Shown: in pieces, positions 10,440 through 22,712 of the stretch | Position numbering within the stretch: the stretch's first letter is position 1 | Layout of the letters: each line of letters opens with the position of its first letter | From: Saccharina japonica | Taxonomy: Eukaryota; Sar; Phaeophyceae; Laminariales; Laminariaceae | Direction of reading: 5' to 3' | Assembly: GCA_008828725.1 (NCBI GenBank) | Contig: MEHQ01003632.1 | Location: forward strand, 153,280 to 217,279 | Length of the DNA: 64,000 bases | Made by a program: the position numbers and the translations under genes | The notes under the pieces: model-generated | Told to the model about the DNA's origin: nothing | The model's database searches: none | What the model saw: only the letters and a program-made list of their open reading frames with translations

Positions 10440-12800
10440 CCTCCCCGAGGATCACGGCGGCAGTGCAATACCTGGGGCCGCTAACGAAGGGGTAATGCTT
10501 GTTGTTTGGAGAGAGCGTGGCTCGGTGAGGAGGCGCTGGCCTGAGCTGTTCACACCTGCTCATAGAAACGACAAAAGTGAACATTGCGGTGGGGTTATAC
10601 TATCGCGCTAACGTGCACCTCCGCCAGTTGGAGTATGGCAACGTGGTTGCCTTATGCATACAGTAGCACCGAAACACAAGCGGTGCTATCTCTAACCGTA
10701 CGTGTAGACCCGGCGGTTTTTCGCGTCGTTGTACTGCCTTGCGTATGCTCCACAACTGCTTGTCAGACGGTCCTGCGGGCAGGAAGTGCTTTAGTGGAAG
10801 TCTAGAGCGGAAGTCGACGAGAGCACATCGTGTGAGGACAATACGGATTAGAGAACTAGCACAGTACATGCATGTCATCTGTAATAGGCCCGCCTTTGCT
10901 GGGTATTGCCACGTGGTTCACTTTGCACGCACGTAGGTCCAAGGAGCAGCAGTGGCGCATACATGCCTCGCTATTGCGAACATAACCAAAGAACCAAGGG
11001 ACCATTCAAGCGTCATGTACTCGAAATTTGAACGCCACGGAAGTGCTCACTCACCGACGGAACGCCCCAAGCTGGGGTCGTATCCCTACTGCTGGCTGAC
11101 ATCAATATAAACAGTGTAGAGTTACCTCTCAAGACACATTAGGTAATAAACTAAGAAAAACGTCAGCTGTGAACTCTCCCGACCGGTCGATATGCAGCTT
11201 TTCTAGCTGCGTGGTATATCCATTTTAGCGTTTGTACTTTCCTCGCGATTGTGTGTGTGTTCTTCACATTAACCTTCCTTTCTACCCGTCGGCATCCAGC
11301 ACACCCAGTGTCCGTGTCGATTCTTCATTCTAAAAAGGTATCAGTTCTGTGGTCACAAAACTACGATTGATCACTGGCCGGTGACTCCCCTGGATACATA
11401 TAACCCAACTTGCACTCTGTAGGAACAATTCGGAGGAAGACATGCTGTAATAACCTTTGAATAAACGACGATTTTCCTAGGCGACAAATCTACTGAGGGA
11501 CTCCGCTCGCTTTACATTGCCGGATACTGCTGTAGTGAGAATGTCATACGTTGGCGAACCCTGCCTAAAGGGGTACATTGGAAACCTTCAGTCTGATCGC
11601 CTCGCGCACTGGCGGTGCAAATCTTGGACAGTGCCTCACACACTACCCCGTTGTGTTGAGTGGCGTGAGTGCGCAAACATGGCGTGGAAATATGCTGCTG
11701 TTAGTGTGAATGTTTAAGCAATCATCGGTAGGCGAGTAAAAACAGTCTACCTTGGTGCCGATACACACATGGGCATTATATGCAAAATCACACATTATGT
11801 GCTATTTGCTCGTGCTGGTGGTTATTTCGATAGCGACCCGTCGTCAGTCGGCCGGGCGGAGTATCAATAGCTGGGGAGTTGCGATCGGGACACTCTATTC
11901 TTCGTCTTAAAACGAAATTTTAGGAGGGAGTTTGATTTTTAGAACTGAACTTTCTTTTGGGCGACAAATTCCTTGAAATTGGTCAAATTAGTCCAAGTTA
12001 GAATTAAGTTAGAAGTTGGATATTTTTTTGGGTACAGTGAAGTTTTAAAAGGGTCAACAAGAGAACACCACCCCCCTCTTTCAAACCCATTGCAGGGCAC
12101 GGTGTACGTACAATACAGTGGAACCATTGCTTCGCGCACAAATAATGGTGTGATCGGCTTCTACATGCGCCTGACAGAACCCTTGCGATCGCATTTAAGA
12201 CCCCTGCTTGTCGGCAGGCTCCTCTCCAACGTGCCCCCGTTCGATTGTTTGTCGACGAGCTATACACATCGTAAGCAGACACCATACTTACAACTTTCAT
12301 AGATTGGAAAACCAACGTGATATTTATCATGGCAGCCACAAATATAAAGACTGGCAGGTTTGACGGGGCATTCGCACTTCCAATAAGTGGGTGCTGTAGA
12401 AAAGCCGGTATTAGGAACGTTGAATTGCAGTCTATTACTAGGGAGACTGTATTTGCACTATGAATACTGGTAGAAGATAACCAAGTCGCAGGGAGGCCTG
12501 CTGACCAGTAAAATGATCAAACATACACCTTACCACGTAGCAATACATAAGAGTACCTGGTATCAATTTCCGACCGCTGCCCTTCCTGCTGTAGTTCGTA
12601 TTGCAACGGCGACCGTACAATATCAAGTACACAAGTTTCCCTCGTGTCATATGGTTTGCATGATTGTACGATTTGTGTGATGGGAGTGGCGAAATATTTA
12701 AACAAGAAACATCCAGCATTTGAGCAAGACAACACGTAGATTCATATGCACGTTGCCTCGAGAATATATATGCGTAGAAAGTACATTATAACCAGTGCAC
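10440..12800. other. No recognisable gene
   Basis: No motif, repeat family or RNA gene that I can name. A 'CAGTGGAACC' word at 12,117 recalls some Tc1/mariner-type ends but has no mirrored partner. Sequence immediately 5' of the EsV-1-7 pseudogene (10,440-10,560) resembles the leader of the related gene at 15,962. Confidence 0.4.
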
Positions 12801-12805
12801 TCCTG

Positions 12806-13030
12806 TAGGAAAGCGCGAGAGCATGAGTTGGAAAAATTCGACGAAACTCGACGAGCGTTAGGAAGGCTAAACCCTCTGCGCGATAAAATGCAAGGCAAGG
12901 ATCTCGTAGTGGGGGAGGAGGGAGAGGAGCCTACTTTGTGACCCCGGATCTGAGTTACAACTAGGGAGGGAGAAAGACAGAAGTGCGAAGATAACAAATG
13001 GGATGGGAAAAAAAAAGAAAAAAGAAGAAG
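12806..13030 (+). mobile_element. SINE copy, head missing
   Basis: From GCGCGAGAGCATGAG onward it follows the SINE body through 'GAGCCTACTTTGTGACCCCG' and 'GATCTGAGTTACAACTAGGG' to 'GAAGATAACAAATGGGATGG' and an A-rich tail at about 13,008-13,030. The tRNA-like head is absent or unrecognisable. Confidence 0.75.
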
Positions 13031-13229
13031 TACAAACGCAGGGAACAGGGAATAAAACATCTGACCAACTTCCTTGAAGAAGGGAAGAAAGCCTTAAGCC
13101 CGTACGCACCCCGCAAAAAGGTGTTTTCAAAGCAATCGGCCTCGATCGCTCAGCTCCCTTGGCTTGCTTGCCTTGCCTCACTTCTTCAAGAACACCCACA
13201 GGTCGTCAGCGTACCAGTACCTCCGAGTA

Positions 13230-13830
13230 CCAGCCATTTCAGCTTTCGGTACCCCAGGGTCTCGCGAGGACACATTTCAGCTTTTGTTATCCTAGGGACT
13301 CGCGAGAATCCAGTGAGTTCAGCCTTCAGTACCCCGGGAACTCACGAGGACTCAGTCCTTTCAGCTTTTTTCCGTACTCTGGGGACTTGCGGGGGCTCAG
13401 TCATTTCAGCTTCTGGTTCCCTGGGGACTCAGTACTTCAAAATGACTCGGACTCGCGATTCAATGACTGAGCCCCGATGACTGGTACACTCTGACGACCT
13501 TTGGCAGTTTTTGACGGACGGGCGATAACCAAAATGCTCTAAACACGTTTATTTTTGTTTCTGGTTGACCCGTTGGCTCGATACTTGCGAGGGCTCAGTC
13601 ATTTCAGCTTTTGGTAGTCTGTCATATTGTCATTTCAGCTTCTGGTACACTGGGGACTTGCGAGGACTCAGTCACTTCATCTTCGTTACCCTTGGGAGTC
13701 GCGAGGACCCAGTCGTTGCTTCTTCTCGCACCGCAGGGACTCGCGAGTACTCATTTACATCAGCTTCTAGTACCCTGGGGATTCACGAGCACTTAATTAA
13801 GTCATTTCAGCTTCTTGTACGGCCAAATAA
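13230..13830. repeat. 42-bp minisatellite (GGGGACTCGCGAGGACTCAG unit)
   Basis: Units of about 38-45 bp containing 'GACTCGCGAGGACTCAGTCA' followed by 'TTTCAGCTTCTGGTACCCT' recur about five times in 13,230-13,440 and five times in 13,575-13,830, with a stray unit near 13,970-14,005. The copies are clearly diverged. The long plus-strand frames here (12,998-13,480 and 13,565-13,879) are translations of the repeat. Confidence 0.85.
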
Positions 13831-14212
13831 GCGCCACCTTTCAAACCATCTCTTTATTTTCTGTTCTATTGAACAGTGAACCTCATGGTCACTGGGTGCC
13901 ATCAGCCACCTGCGTGTTTCTCCGCGAGAGATTCACATAATTATTCTTCCATCACCCTGGGGCCTCAGTAGTTCAAAAGGACTCGGACTCGCGAGTTGAT
14001 AACTGAGGGTCTCTTATCGGAGCCATAAATTTTTCCAAACTTTCCATTGTTTTTCCGCGCAATTTTCTAGATTTCCATTTTTTCCATTTTGTTTTCTTCT
14101 GTATCGACGATTACGTAGAGTACGACACTGTTAGTCAATAAAATTCCAGCGATATGGGGAAACCTCTCAGCGGAGAAGTATACTAATAGTCAGTAAAATG
14201 GCGCATGCTACG

Positions 14213-14723
14213 GACGCATGCTACGATAGAGGTGCACCATGTTTTTTCTGAGCTCCTCAACTAAGGAGCTCCATACCCCACCCAAACAAATGATTTTGGA
14301 GGAAAACAAAGGTGCTACCCGATTAACTGTCCCATGACCTAAGCGTACTATGAAAGCTATTACAACACAAGAATGAGAGTGCCACAATTTTGGATTAGGG
14401 ATCCCGATCATTCAGAAAGAAACTCAGCAAAAAGTGCTACCTCTATCGTCGCACGAGTCACCATGTTACAGACTATTAGTATACTCCTCACTTGAGGAGC
14501 TCCATACTATTAATAAGTCATTAGTAAGTCACCCAAAAAAGGATTTTGGACGAAAATAATCATTCTGCGTACCCGATGAGCAATACCATGGCTTAAGCTT
14601 ACAATTAACAGTATATCGCAAAACGAGAATGAAAAAAATCAAAGATTTTGGGCTGAGAATCCCGATCATTCTGAAACCATTTCAGCCAAAACAAGGTACA
14701 GTACCTCTATTGTAGCACGCGTC
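14213..14723. mobile_element. MITE family A, head-to-tail dimer
   Basis: Two copies of about 250 bp follow each other: 14,213-14,459 and about 14,460-14,723. Each has the internal words 'GAGGAGCTCCATAC' (or its variant), 'GATTTTGGA' and 'CCCGATCATTC', and each ends with a family right terminus (CCTCTATCGTCGCACGAGTC and CCTCTATTGTAGCACGCGTC). The left terminus GACGCATGCTACGATAGAGG is complete only in the first copy and is preceded by a partial duplicate at 14,200-14,212. Confidence 0.75.
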
Positions 14724-14951
14724 TGATAGCCATACTACAGTAACAGTCAGTCACGAAATCTGTGTGCCTAGACGTGGCACTCCTACCGTAGCAACGGAAA
14801 GCTTTCAACACAACAATCTACAATGCATGCATGCCACAAATACGCACCGTCCACCACAAAAATGTCCCACTGTGCAAGTGGTATTTCGTACTACTACAGT
14901 ATGTAGTAGCAAGGGAGAGCACAACCATGTTCCGGTTCACTGTAAACATGC

Positions 14952-15962
14952 TCAAAAGGAACACTCCGTTTTGACGTGGAACGGGGGGGGGCTTACTGCA
15001 CCAACGGATGGGCTACGACGAACTCTCCCGCCGACAGGTGTCTTTAACGTGCAGACGAGTCCGGCTTCGGAGGGGCCGTGCTGTGGGCAGTGGGTAGGCT
15101 GCTGCCCATGGAGCCCCCACTTTGATATTCGGATACAACCCGCGACCCGGCATCTGGCCGCGAAGTTGATAAAATGATCATCTTGGAAATCCCTTTTATG
15201 GCTGGAACACACTGTGGCCACACCATCCTTTGGGGCACCCCATCTCGGTGCTCTATTGCAAGAATCATGCGAACATCGCCGGCCACGGACGTTCACCATG
15301 CCGTCCTCAGCGTGGTGCTTGCAGTATGCCGCCGTCATACTGCCCTCGACATTATAGTATGGCGTCCTAGCGCAGGAGTCGTGTAGGCAACGCCTGCTAC
15401 GGACGTTCACCATATAATCATGCGCATGCTGGTTGCAATATGCTGCCATCTTGCTGCCCTCGACATTGAAACTCGGCTGCGTATTACAGGAGTCGTGTGA
15501 GCAACGCCTGTGATGGACGTTGACCATGCTGTCCTCCGCATGTTGCTTGCAGTAGGCGCGCATATTGCTGCCCTCGACATTGAAGCTCGGGTGTTTGGTG
15601 CAGGAGGCATGCAAGCAACTCCTCTGAAAGACGTTCACCATGCTGTCGTGAGCATGTTGCCTGCAGTAAGCCGCCGTCTTGCTACCCTCGACATTGAAGC
15701 TCGGTATAGACTGGCAGGAGGCATTTGAGCAAAGCTTATTGCGGACGTTCACCATGCTGTCGCCAGCATGCTGTTTGCAGTACAAGGAGGTCTTGCTGCC
15801 CTCGACATTGTAGCTCGGATACCTCGTGCAGGAGGAGTGCGAGCATCGCTTGCTGCGGACCATGTCGTCCTTAGCGTGTTGCCTGCAGTATGCCGCCTTC
15901 TTGCTACCCTCGGCGTTGAAGGTTGCCCGCTTCTCGCAGGAATGATATGAGCACCGCACCAT
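14952..15962 (-). CDS. EsV-1-7 repeat protein, eight repeats, intact
   Basis: A single-exon frame of 336 residues. I start it at the ATG at 15,962 (MVRCSYHSC), because the two relatives start the same way (M-x-R-C) and share the 'GGAGAGAATG' context; the frame extends 20 codons further up but without an ATG. Six canonical repeats (C-x4-C-x16-C-x2-H-x12, typically PSFNVEGSKTAAYCKQHA) are followed by two variant ones (APRWGAPKDG and ISKWGLHGQQPTHC), then a basic/Ser-rich tail ending in HVKTECSF. The spaced Cys and His residues suggest one metal site per repeat. The family is known mainly from brown algae and a few other lineages and includes IMM; this copy's role is unknown. No signal peptide or membrane segment is seen. 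The tail is homologous to that of the gene at 35,193. Confidence 0.9.
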   Translation of the reverse strand: MVRCSYHSCEKRATFNAEGSKKAAYCRQHAKDDMVRSKRCSHSSCTRYPSYNVEGSKTSLYCKQHAGDSMVNVRNKLCSNASCQSIPSFNVEGSKTAAYCRQHAHDSMVNVFQRSCLHASCTKHPSFNVEGSNMRAYCKQHAEDSMVNVHHRRCSHDSCNTQPSFNVEGSKMAAYCNQHAHDYMVNVRSRRCLHDSCARTPYYNVEGSMTAAYCKHHAEDGMVNVRGRRCSHDSCNRAPRWGAPKDGVATVCSSHKRDFQDDHFINFAARCRVAGCIRISKWGLHGQQPTHCPQHGPSEAGLVCTLKTPVGGRVRRSPSVGAVSPPPFHVKTECSF

Positions 15963-17540
15963 TCTCTCCGAAGCAGATGGCGGTAAAAGGCCTGGGGCGC
16001 ATGAGAAGGGGGGCGTGAACACAACACGGACGCGTGTGGCTGAGCTGTCACATCAATTGTTCGACGAACTACTGTACTGCATACAAGGGCTCCGCTTCGC
16101 GGGCGGCTGACGCCGCCCGCTACGCTCGCGCAAGGAAAGGGGTAGAGAAGAGGCCCCCATGATGTAGTGCAGGCACCGCGACTTGAAAATGCCAAGAGGT
16201 TCATGGTGCAGCAAAGAAACGGCGGACTTGACATGCTTGCAAAACATGCTCGGGGTGCGCAATAGCTCCATGCTCCAGGACGATAAAGCTGTACGTTCGA
16301 AAGAGAAAGCACAGCAACACGGCTCACGGCACGGCGCTGCGCTGTCTGCTGTGGGTGTGTGAGTTGTGCATGTTTCGTGAGTATGTTGTGGTAGTACAAC
16401 AACACTATTAATGTTACGAGTACGAAGTACTTCGTACTTTGTACGAGTATACCTGGTATACTTTATTGCAATTGCTTTATTGTATGAAAGAGAAAACGCA
16501 CAACACCAGCACGGTCGCCAAGTTGTGAAGAATGCAAAACAAAAAAATCCACAAAACTGAGAAAGACGTATAATACATACGTACTCGTACTCGTACTCGT
16601 ACTCGACTCGTACTCGACTCGTACTCGACTCGTACTCGACTCCGACTCGTACTCGACTAGTTATCGTACTCGACTCGTACTCGTACTCGTATTATACTCG
16701 AACTTGTATTCGTACTCGAACAAACACGGCAAGCAACAACAGCAGTAAACAGTAGTAGCACTTCGAATGACATACGAAGTCGTACTCGTATCGTGATCGC
16801 GCCGCTCAAAAAACAAAAAAGTTAAAACGACTGCTGTCGCGTTCTGCCACCCTCGACTCTTCCAGCCACCCCGCGATCACCTCGCCATCGATTCGGCCCG
16901 GGTCGAGCTTTACTACCTCTCTGCCCCAGTGAGCCCCGTGGCCCGCATCGCGTGAAGCCCGGTGCTCACCGTGGCCCTCGTTCGCCCGCTCGAGCATGAT
17001 GGTGTTCAAACCGCCTTGCTGTCACTCTCTGATTAAAAAAATTGGTGTGTGTTCCGAAAAATAAGCACCGCTTGAATTTTATTTTACACTAATAAACGAA
17101 CTTTATAATTATGACATACTGGATTGATACAGCAAGCAGCAACGCAGACAAAGACCCTTCATGCTTCCTTCGTGTCTCGATGGACACGCCACGCCTAGCC
17201 ACGAAAAAGGCGACCGCGCTCCTTCCGTCCCCCCCTCTACTGGCCAGCGCCCTCCCATAGCGGCGATGGTGCCGGGCTCGCCCGCGCTGCCGCACTCTCT
17301 GGGCACCCGCACGAACCCAAAACTGAAAGAGGAAAAAGCCTCTCGCAACTAAAGTATCTACCGGAACAAAGAGAGGATCAAGTAATGAAAGGAGGCGGTG
17401 TTCGAAATGGGAGCTCTGAGAGGCGAGGGATGAGGATCCCTGCGGGAGATATTAGTAAGTATGTCTATACCGGCCCAATAGGACGGATTTGAGGGCCCGC
17501 AAGTAGCAGGCCCCTCTACCATCGTCTCACTTGTTGATTG
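15963..17540. other. Upstream region of the EsV-1-7 gene; no clear gene
   Basis: The start holds the leader of the EsV-1-7 gene. A GC hairpin 'GCGGGCGG-CTGACG-CCGCCCGC' lies near 16,100-16,123. A TACTCG array covers 16,575-16,700. GC-rich frames on the minus strand at 16,806-17,009 (with REVVKLDPGRIDGEVIAG) and 17,109-17,348 have coding-like composition, but I cannot name them. Confidence 0.4.
16575..16705. repeat. (TACTCG)n microsatellite
   Basis: Mixed TACTCG and GACTCG hexamers, imperfect, about 130 bp. The same word recurs nearby around 16,420-16,450 (TACGAGTACGAAGTACTTCG). Confidence 0.9.
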
Positions 17541-17544
17541 AAAA

Positions 17545-17974
17545 CTATGCCATGAATGTCATTTGGCGCGGGGCGATATTGTACGCCACTGGGTCGAGCT
17601 CTGGCACACGGCTGTAGCGAATTTGGTTTGCCCAATGCGCATCCTGGTACGATGATACTACTGTTGATTTTGTTTCAATTTGTACGTAGCAGGGTATGAG
17701 ATGGTCGTGTGACAGCAAAATAGGTGAGGGGGATGGAGCACACACGGAATGTTTTATCGGCGGTAGGGCGTAGATTTGTTAAATGAAAAAAGACTTCCAC
17801 GGGGTTGGTGAAAATCCTGTCTTTTAGCCGAGCCATACCATTGATATTTAACATGCCTACAAAGTACAGTGCTTGGGGTTTTATGAAGGAGAGACGCACG
17901 AGCATCACCACCACAATGTGACGCTCCACCCCACCAATCTGTTTAGGCGCGAAACCACCAAACGCCTGCGACAT
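17545..17974 (-). CDS. Unrecognised coding-like frames
   Basis: An ATG-started minus-strand frame (17,675-17,974, 99 residues, beginning MSQAFGGFAPKQIGGVE) overlaps a second frame (17,545-17,745) whose residues, such as VPELDPVAYNIAPRQMTFMA, also look protein-like. Both have balanced hydrophobic and polar composition rather than the skew of repeats. I recognise neither and do not join them. They may be remnants of a host gene or of some element. Confidence 0.3.
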
Positions 17975-20349
17975 AACCTATAGCACAGAAAAAAACGATA
18001 GTTTATCAGTTTAGTTCGCATGCATATATTAATAAGTCTCGTGGAAATGCCATCGATCGATGGTTCCATTTGCAGTCTTGAGCAATGACCCAGGAAATAA
18101 TATTCAAAATGATGCGGCCTGCTGCTTCGTGCTGTTTATTTGCTGCTGCGCTCTCTCTACTGTAGGTTACCGTACTGCTGTCTTTGGATCATGCAACGCC
18201 ATGGCTTGTGTTGACTCCGTTCTCTGCCAGCAGGACGGACGTTGTGACGATAGCATGGGCGGCCTCGACCATCTCCTGGGTCTTACTTTTCTATCGCGCC
18301 ATGTTGCCGCGGCAAGCACAGGGCAACCGGCACCTGTCTTACCCTCGCGCAAAACACAGTAACACAACAGCAGCGAACCGGACAAACACACGAAGAACGC
18401 CTGTGTTCTCATTTTCCAACTTGCAACACCCCCAGGAATCCAAGCCAACCACATCCCAAGGAAAACCTTGTACAGCGATATAGGTACTAGGGAATAAAAG
18501 GCCCTCTCGCCCCCACGGCGGTAGAGCCAGATTTTGATGCATGTGGAATGTTTAGATGCTATAATAGGAGATATATCAGCGGAGGCTTGTATTTATAGTA
18601 ATAGTGAAACAAAAAGGATGGACATGAACCGTAGAGAAATATTAGGAGACAAGGGCGAATACATTAGAAACAGTGAAGGTTCAAACAATGCAGGTCGCTT
18701 TGTGGGAAATATTATTTTTCAATGTATTGTCTTGAGATATGGGTAAACCTTGTGCAAAGTCTGAGGTAACCGAACGAAGAACGCGGTCGTAATTATCACG
18801 ATCATCGAGAAGAGGAGGGTGTGTCGGACTGGGGTGTCCTGAGCTGTGATCAGACATTCGTGATTGTAGGATAGCATTATATGACTATATGGGGGTGCAG
18901 ATTAAGGCCGCACGTCAGAGCCCGGGGGTGTCCAAGTCTAGAGGCGCGTTTTTTGTTAACCGCATTCAAAATATTTTGGTGCTGCTTTGTATTATTCGTG
19001 ACATTCTTTTATTTTTAGGAGCTTCGGTCAAATACATCGTAATCGTAAACTGGATGAGGACCGAATATCGGCGACATTAGCACGGTATTGGAGCCTAGCC
19101 ACTTTGTTTTGTGGTTAAGCCTGAAATCGAGGGCAGGATATATCGCATGAATAATTACGATACTTTACGCCACCACCCACTGCACCCATAAGGGCTGGTA
19201 ACCAAACTAATGTACTCACATTACATGGGTTGCCAGCCTGTCCTACGATGCAAAAGATGAAAGCGAGCGGCTGAAGGAGAGTTTCATGCATACCAGGTAC
19301 GACTTCGCGTCATCGGCTTATGTTCATGTATAAAGCGAAGACATACCAACACCGATGTTTCAAGAGTTCTATTTTACCTTCACGCTTGGAGTACGGACTT
19401 ACTTCCTGAAGAATTTAAACGTAAACATGGAACATAAATGTATAGCCCTCGCACAACAGGAGCACCAGACCCCCTTCGCTTGAATGACGGAAGCTAGTTG
19501 TGCGGTACGTGCCTGTTCGGTTGCTGCTGTGGACTCATGTCGCCCGTTACTGAGGCGGTTCGCCCACCACGAACAAAACGCGACGGGCAGCGAGGACGAT
19601 CGGAGAAACGATCCACTATGGAGGGTAGAACCGCTGTGTTCACTGTGTGTGCGAGTGGAATGTTTGAGAGATTGTCGTGTGAGGCTGATAGAGATTGGAG
19701 TATGTGATTGCAAATACGATTTGTTTCTTAACTTCGGATACTACAGCAGCACAGCCGCAGTAGAAAACACAGCAACAGCTTCACCAGCCAGTGCTCTAGA
19801 CCAACTCAAATAGTGTTTGCCGTCTTGTTTTGGAGGAGCTTTCTGGTGCAAGTCGAGTGCCTACAGTGCATACGGTACATAAATTACTATAATAAAGTAG
19901 CGCATTACCATATTCTGTAGGATGCTGTCGAAGCGCGCGATTGCCGCCAGCCCTAACACCCAACGACTACTCGTACGTATGAGCAAATAGGTAAATACCA
20001 GTACCAGTGAGTGTCTTCCTAGTGCTTTGGCTTAAAAGGTTATGTTTGGAAAATACCAGGTTTCTGCAGATACGACCACATGAAGTATGAACTAATGGTC
20101 AACTAATTTTCTCCCGTATGAACCACACGATATACGAAGTATGATACCAATGAACGTAATTCCTTATGGCAGATTGGTGGTTTCACTACGGCTGCCGTTG
20201 GTCGTAACATGTGTTGACTCCCTCACAGCAGTATTTGTGCGAGACCAGTATCATTATTCCTTGCGTCGCCCCCCTATGATACGCTTAAAAACGGGGCTCT
20301 ATAAAAAAGCGCAAGATCAGCATCTTGGTAGGTATAGTTCAACCCCCAC
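17975..20349. other. No recognisable gene
   Basis: Several frames of 60-110 codons exist on both strands (for example 18,060-18,483 and 19,484-19,813), but none carries a motif I know and they overlap each other on opposite strands. No repeat family seen elsewhere in the window is evident. Confidence 0.35.
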
Positions 20350-20506
20350 AGATGTACACTGTTTACATTTTTGTCGGTTTGCCGTGGCATTACCATGCTG
20401 CTAGCCATGGCATGCTGTGGCATTGCCGTGGCCAACTACGGCATGCGACGGCATTCCATGGCACGTCATGGGAGCCCACAGCATGCCGTGAAACATACAT
20501 GTCACA

Positions 20507-20977
20507 GACGCGTGCTACGGTAGAGGTAGCACCTTTTGGCGGGTGCCATGGAAGCCCACAGCATGCCGTGAAACATCCAGACGCGTGCTACTATAGATAT
20601 AGCACCTTTTGGCGGGTGCCATGGAAGCCCACAGCATGCCGTGAAACATCCAGACGCGTGCTACTATAGAGATAGCACCTTTTGGTGGAAAAGGTTTCTG
20701 ATTGATCTATTAAAGGTTACAGGCTCCTTAACCCCAAATCGTCGGTGGTTGATCCTTCTTCTCTTCTTGTCTTCTTGTCTTCTTGCTTCTTGTCTTCTTG
20801 GGAAATATGTCTAATCCTATAGTTACAGTGGGCCATAGGTTTGTTCATGGGGTAGCACTTTTATTTTCTTCGGTATAGTCTGGTAGTCAGTTTTTTGGGT
20901 GAGTTATAGAGCTCCTATACTATAATCAAGTGAACACCCTCCGAAAAAACATGGTGCACCTCTACCGTAGCATGCCG
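20507..20977. mobile_element. MITE family A copy with triplicated left end
   Basis: The left terminus GACGCGTGCTACGGTAGAGG at 20,507 is repeated at 20,580 and 20,653 in a 73-bp unit that also includes flanking satellite (CACAGCATGCCGTGAAACAT). The rest of the element follows once, with a CTTCTTGT microsatellite inside (20,757-20,800), and ends in CACCTCTACCGTAGCATG. Confidence 0.7.
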
Positions 20978-21260
20978 TGAAACTTGGTGCATGCCACAGC
21001 AACCTCCACGGCATGCCTTGGCAACCCGCACGGCATGCCGCCAACCAATGCACGGTAACTACCGCGGCAGATGCCACGACATGCCACGGCATATGCCACG
21101 GGCATGGCACGGCATAAACCACGGTAATACCCATGGCATGCCACGGCAACCCCCACGGCATATGCCACGGTAACCCCCACGGCATGCCATGGCATGCCAC
21201 GATGACTGTCACGGCGTGCCACGGTAACTGTCACGGCGTGCCACGGCATATGCCACGATG
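20975..21260. repeat. Palindromic satellite, CCACGGCATGCCACGG type
   Basis: Tandem decamer-like units of CCACGGCATG, CCACGGTAAC and CCACGGCATA. The consensus is self-complementary, so both strands give similar frames (repeated Ala-Met-Pro or His-Gly-Met). Confidence 0.85.
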
Positions 21261-21815
21261 GTATGCAACGGCATCATGAAGGACGTGTGAAAAGAGCATG
21301 GTATGTGCCATCACTGTTATATCATGATATCAATACGCTGCAGGGAGTGAACAGAAAAATGACCCGTAGACGAGTTCAGTGGGGTGGAGGCAGTTTGTGC
21401 TAGATAAGGAAGTTTACGCGCAGCTTCCTAGAAAACAAAGGCTCTGAGCTTCTCAACAACCATTGGTAAAACAACAAAGTTCTACAAAGTTCTCGATCGT
21501 TGTTCGCGTTGTTCGTGCACGCCTACTACTACTGTAGGTCGGCGGCTAAAACGTCGAGTCCATACGTTTGCTTGAAACACGAGACTACCTTTCCCTAACC
21601 CTAGTCTATTAAAACTCGCTTTAATACAATACCTTTAATTCGTACGAGTACACGCGATAGATCGCAAAATTTAGTTGCCCCTTGATTGGCGTGTCCAAGC
21701 AACGCCCGCCGTACGGGGCAACTTGGGGATTTATCGGGTGGGCAGAGCATTGCTTACACAGCCGAAAATTAACGCCCTTCCTAAGTCATACACAAAAGCC
21801 GCAACACTAGGGTTT
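21261..21815. other. Ordinary sequence between satellite blocks
   Basis: No gene or repeat of the window's families is seen. 'CCCTAACCCTA' near 21,593 resembles a telomere unit and a half. Confidence 0.4.
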
Positions 21816-22098
21816 GACGCGTGCTACGATAGAGGTATTCCGGTGTACCTTTTTTTGGCTGAAACGTTTTCTGAATGACCTACTAGAGGCTCCTTAACCC
21901 AACAATCGCCGGAATTCCATTTTTGTGTGGCACTATTTTTCATTTTATGCTTAGGCCACGGGATTGCTCATCGGGTATGTATAAAATACTATGATAGCAC
22001 TTTTATTTCCCTTCAACTCAGTTTTTCGGTGAGGTATGGGGCCCCTCGAATGACCACCCTCGGTAAAAACTCGGTGCACCTTTACCGTAGCATGCATC
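21816..22098. mobile_element. MITE family A copy
   Basis: Left end GACGCGTGCTACGATAGAGG; right end CACCTTTACCGTAGCATGCATC. Internal words 'TTTTTGGCTGAAACG', 'GGCTCCTTAACCC' and 'TTTTTCGGTGAGGTATGGGG' are shared with other copies. The 4 bp on either side (GTTT and TTTC) do not match, unlike three other copies. Confidence 0.8.
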
Positions 22099-22455
22099 TT
22101 TCAGGGGTTTGCAGGTATAAAGAGGCCCGGGGCCAACTCCAATATACACCCGGCCACGAACACAGAGAGGTGCGGATGGGCAGTTCGGATTTACATGACG
22201 CGCGGATGGCCTCTTCGGCGTCATTCATAGGATGGACTCGACCATCGTTTCGTTGGGGCTTAGTTTTTCCGCTCTAGCGTTTGCCATGGTGTGCAGTTGG
22301 TGTCACCAAACCCTTTGTCGTGGCATATGGAGGGCATATATATGCCGTTTCTCATAACCTCGTGGCGTATACCATGCGGTGGTGAGGCATGCCGTGGTGG
22401 AGGCCATGGCATGTCGCGGTGGTTGCCACGGTATGTCGTGGTGGTTGCCACGGTA

Positions 22456-22712
22456 GACGCATGCTACGATAGAGGTGCACTATATGGTTTTCTGAAGCTT
22501 CTTACTTGAAGAAGTATATACCTCACTCCAAACTGATTTTTGAGGAAAGCAAAAGTGCTATCCGATGAACGATCCCATGGCCGAAGCATACAATGAACAA
22601 TACTGTAACACAATAATGACAGCAGTCCGCCGATTTTGGGCTAATGAGCTCGATCATTCAGAAACCATTCCAGCCAAAAAGTGCTATTATTACCTCTATC
22701 GTATCACGCGTC
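22456..22712. mobile_element. MITE family A copy in satellite, target duplication GGTA
   Basis: Left end GACGCATGCTACGATAGAGG; right end CCTCTATCGTATCACGCGTC. GGTA flanks it at 22,452-22,455 and 22,713-22,716, and both flanks are the palindromic satellite, so the insertion is younger than the array. Confidence 0.85.

Noticed and set aside
12117-12126. Tc1/mariner-type end CAGTGGAACC
   Set aside because: No inverted partner within several kb and no TA duplication.
12998-13480. 160-codon plus-strand frame
   Set aside because: Starts in the SINE tail and then follows the 42-bp minisatellite.
14764-15177. 137-codon plus-strand frame
   Set aside because: Mostly antisense to the 3' part of the intact EsV-1-7 gene.
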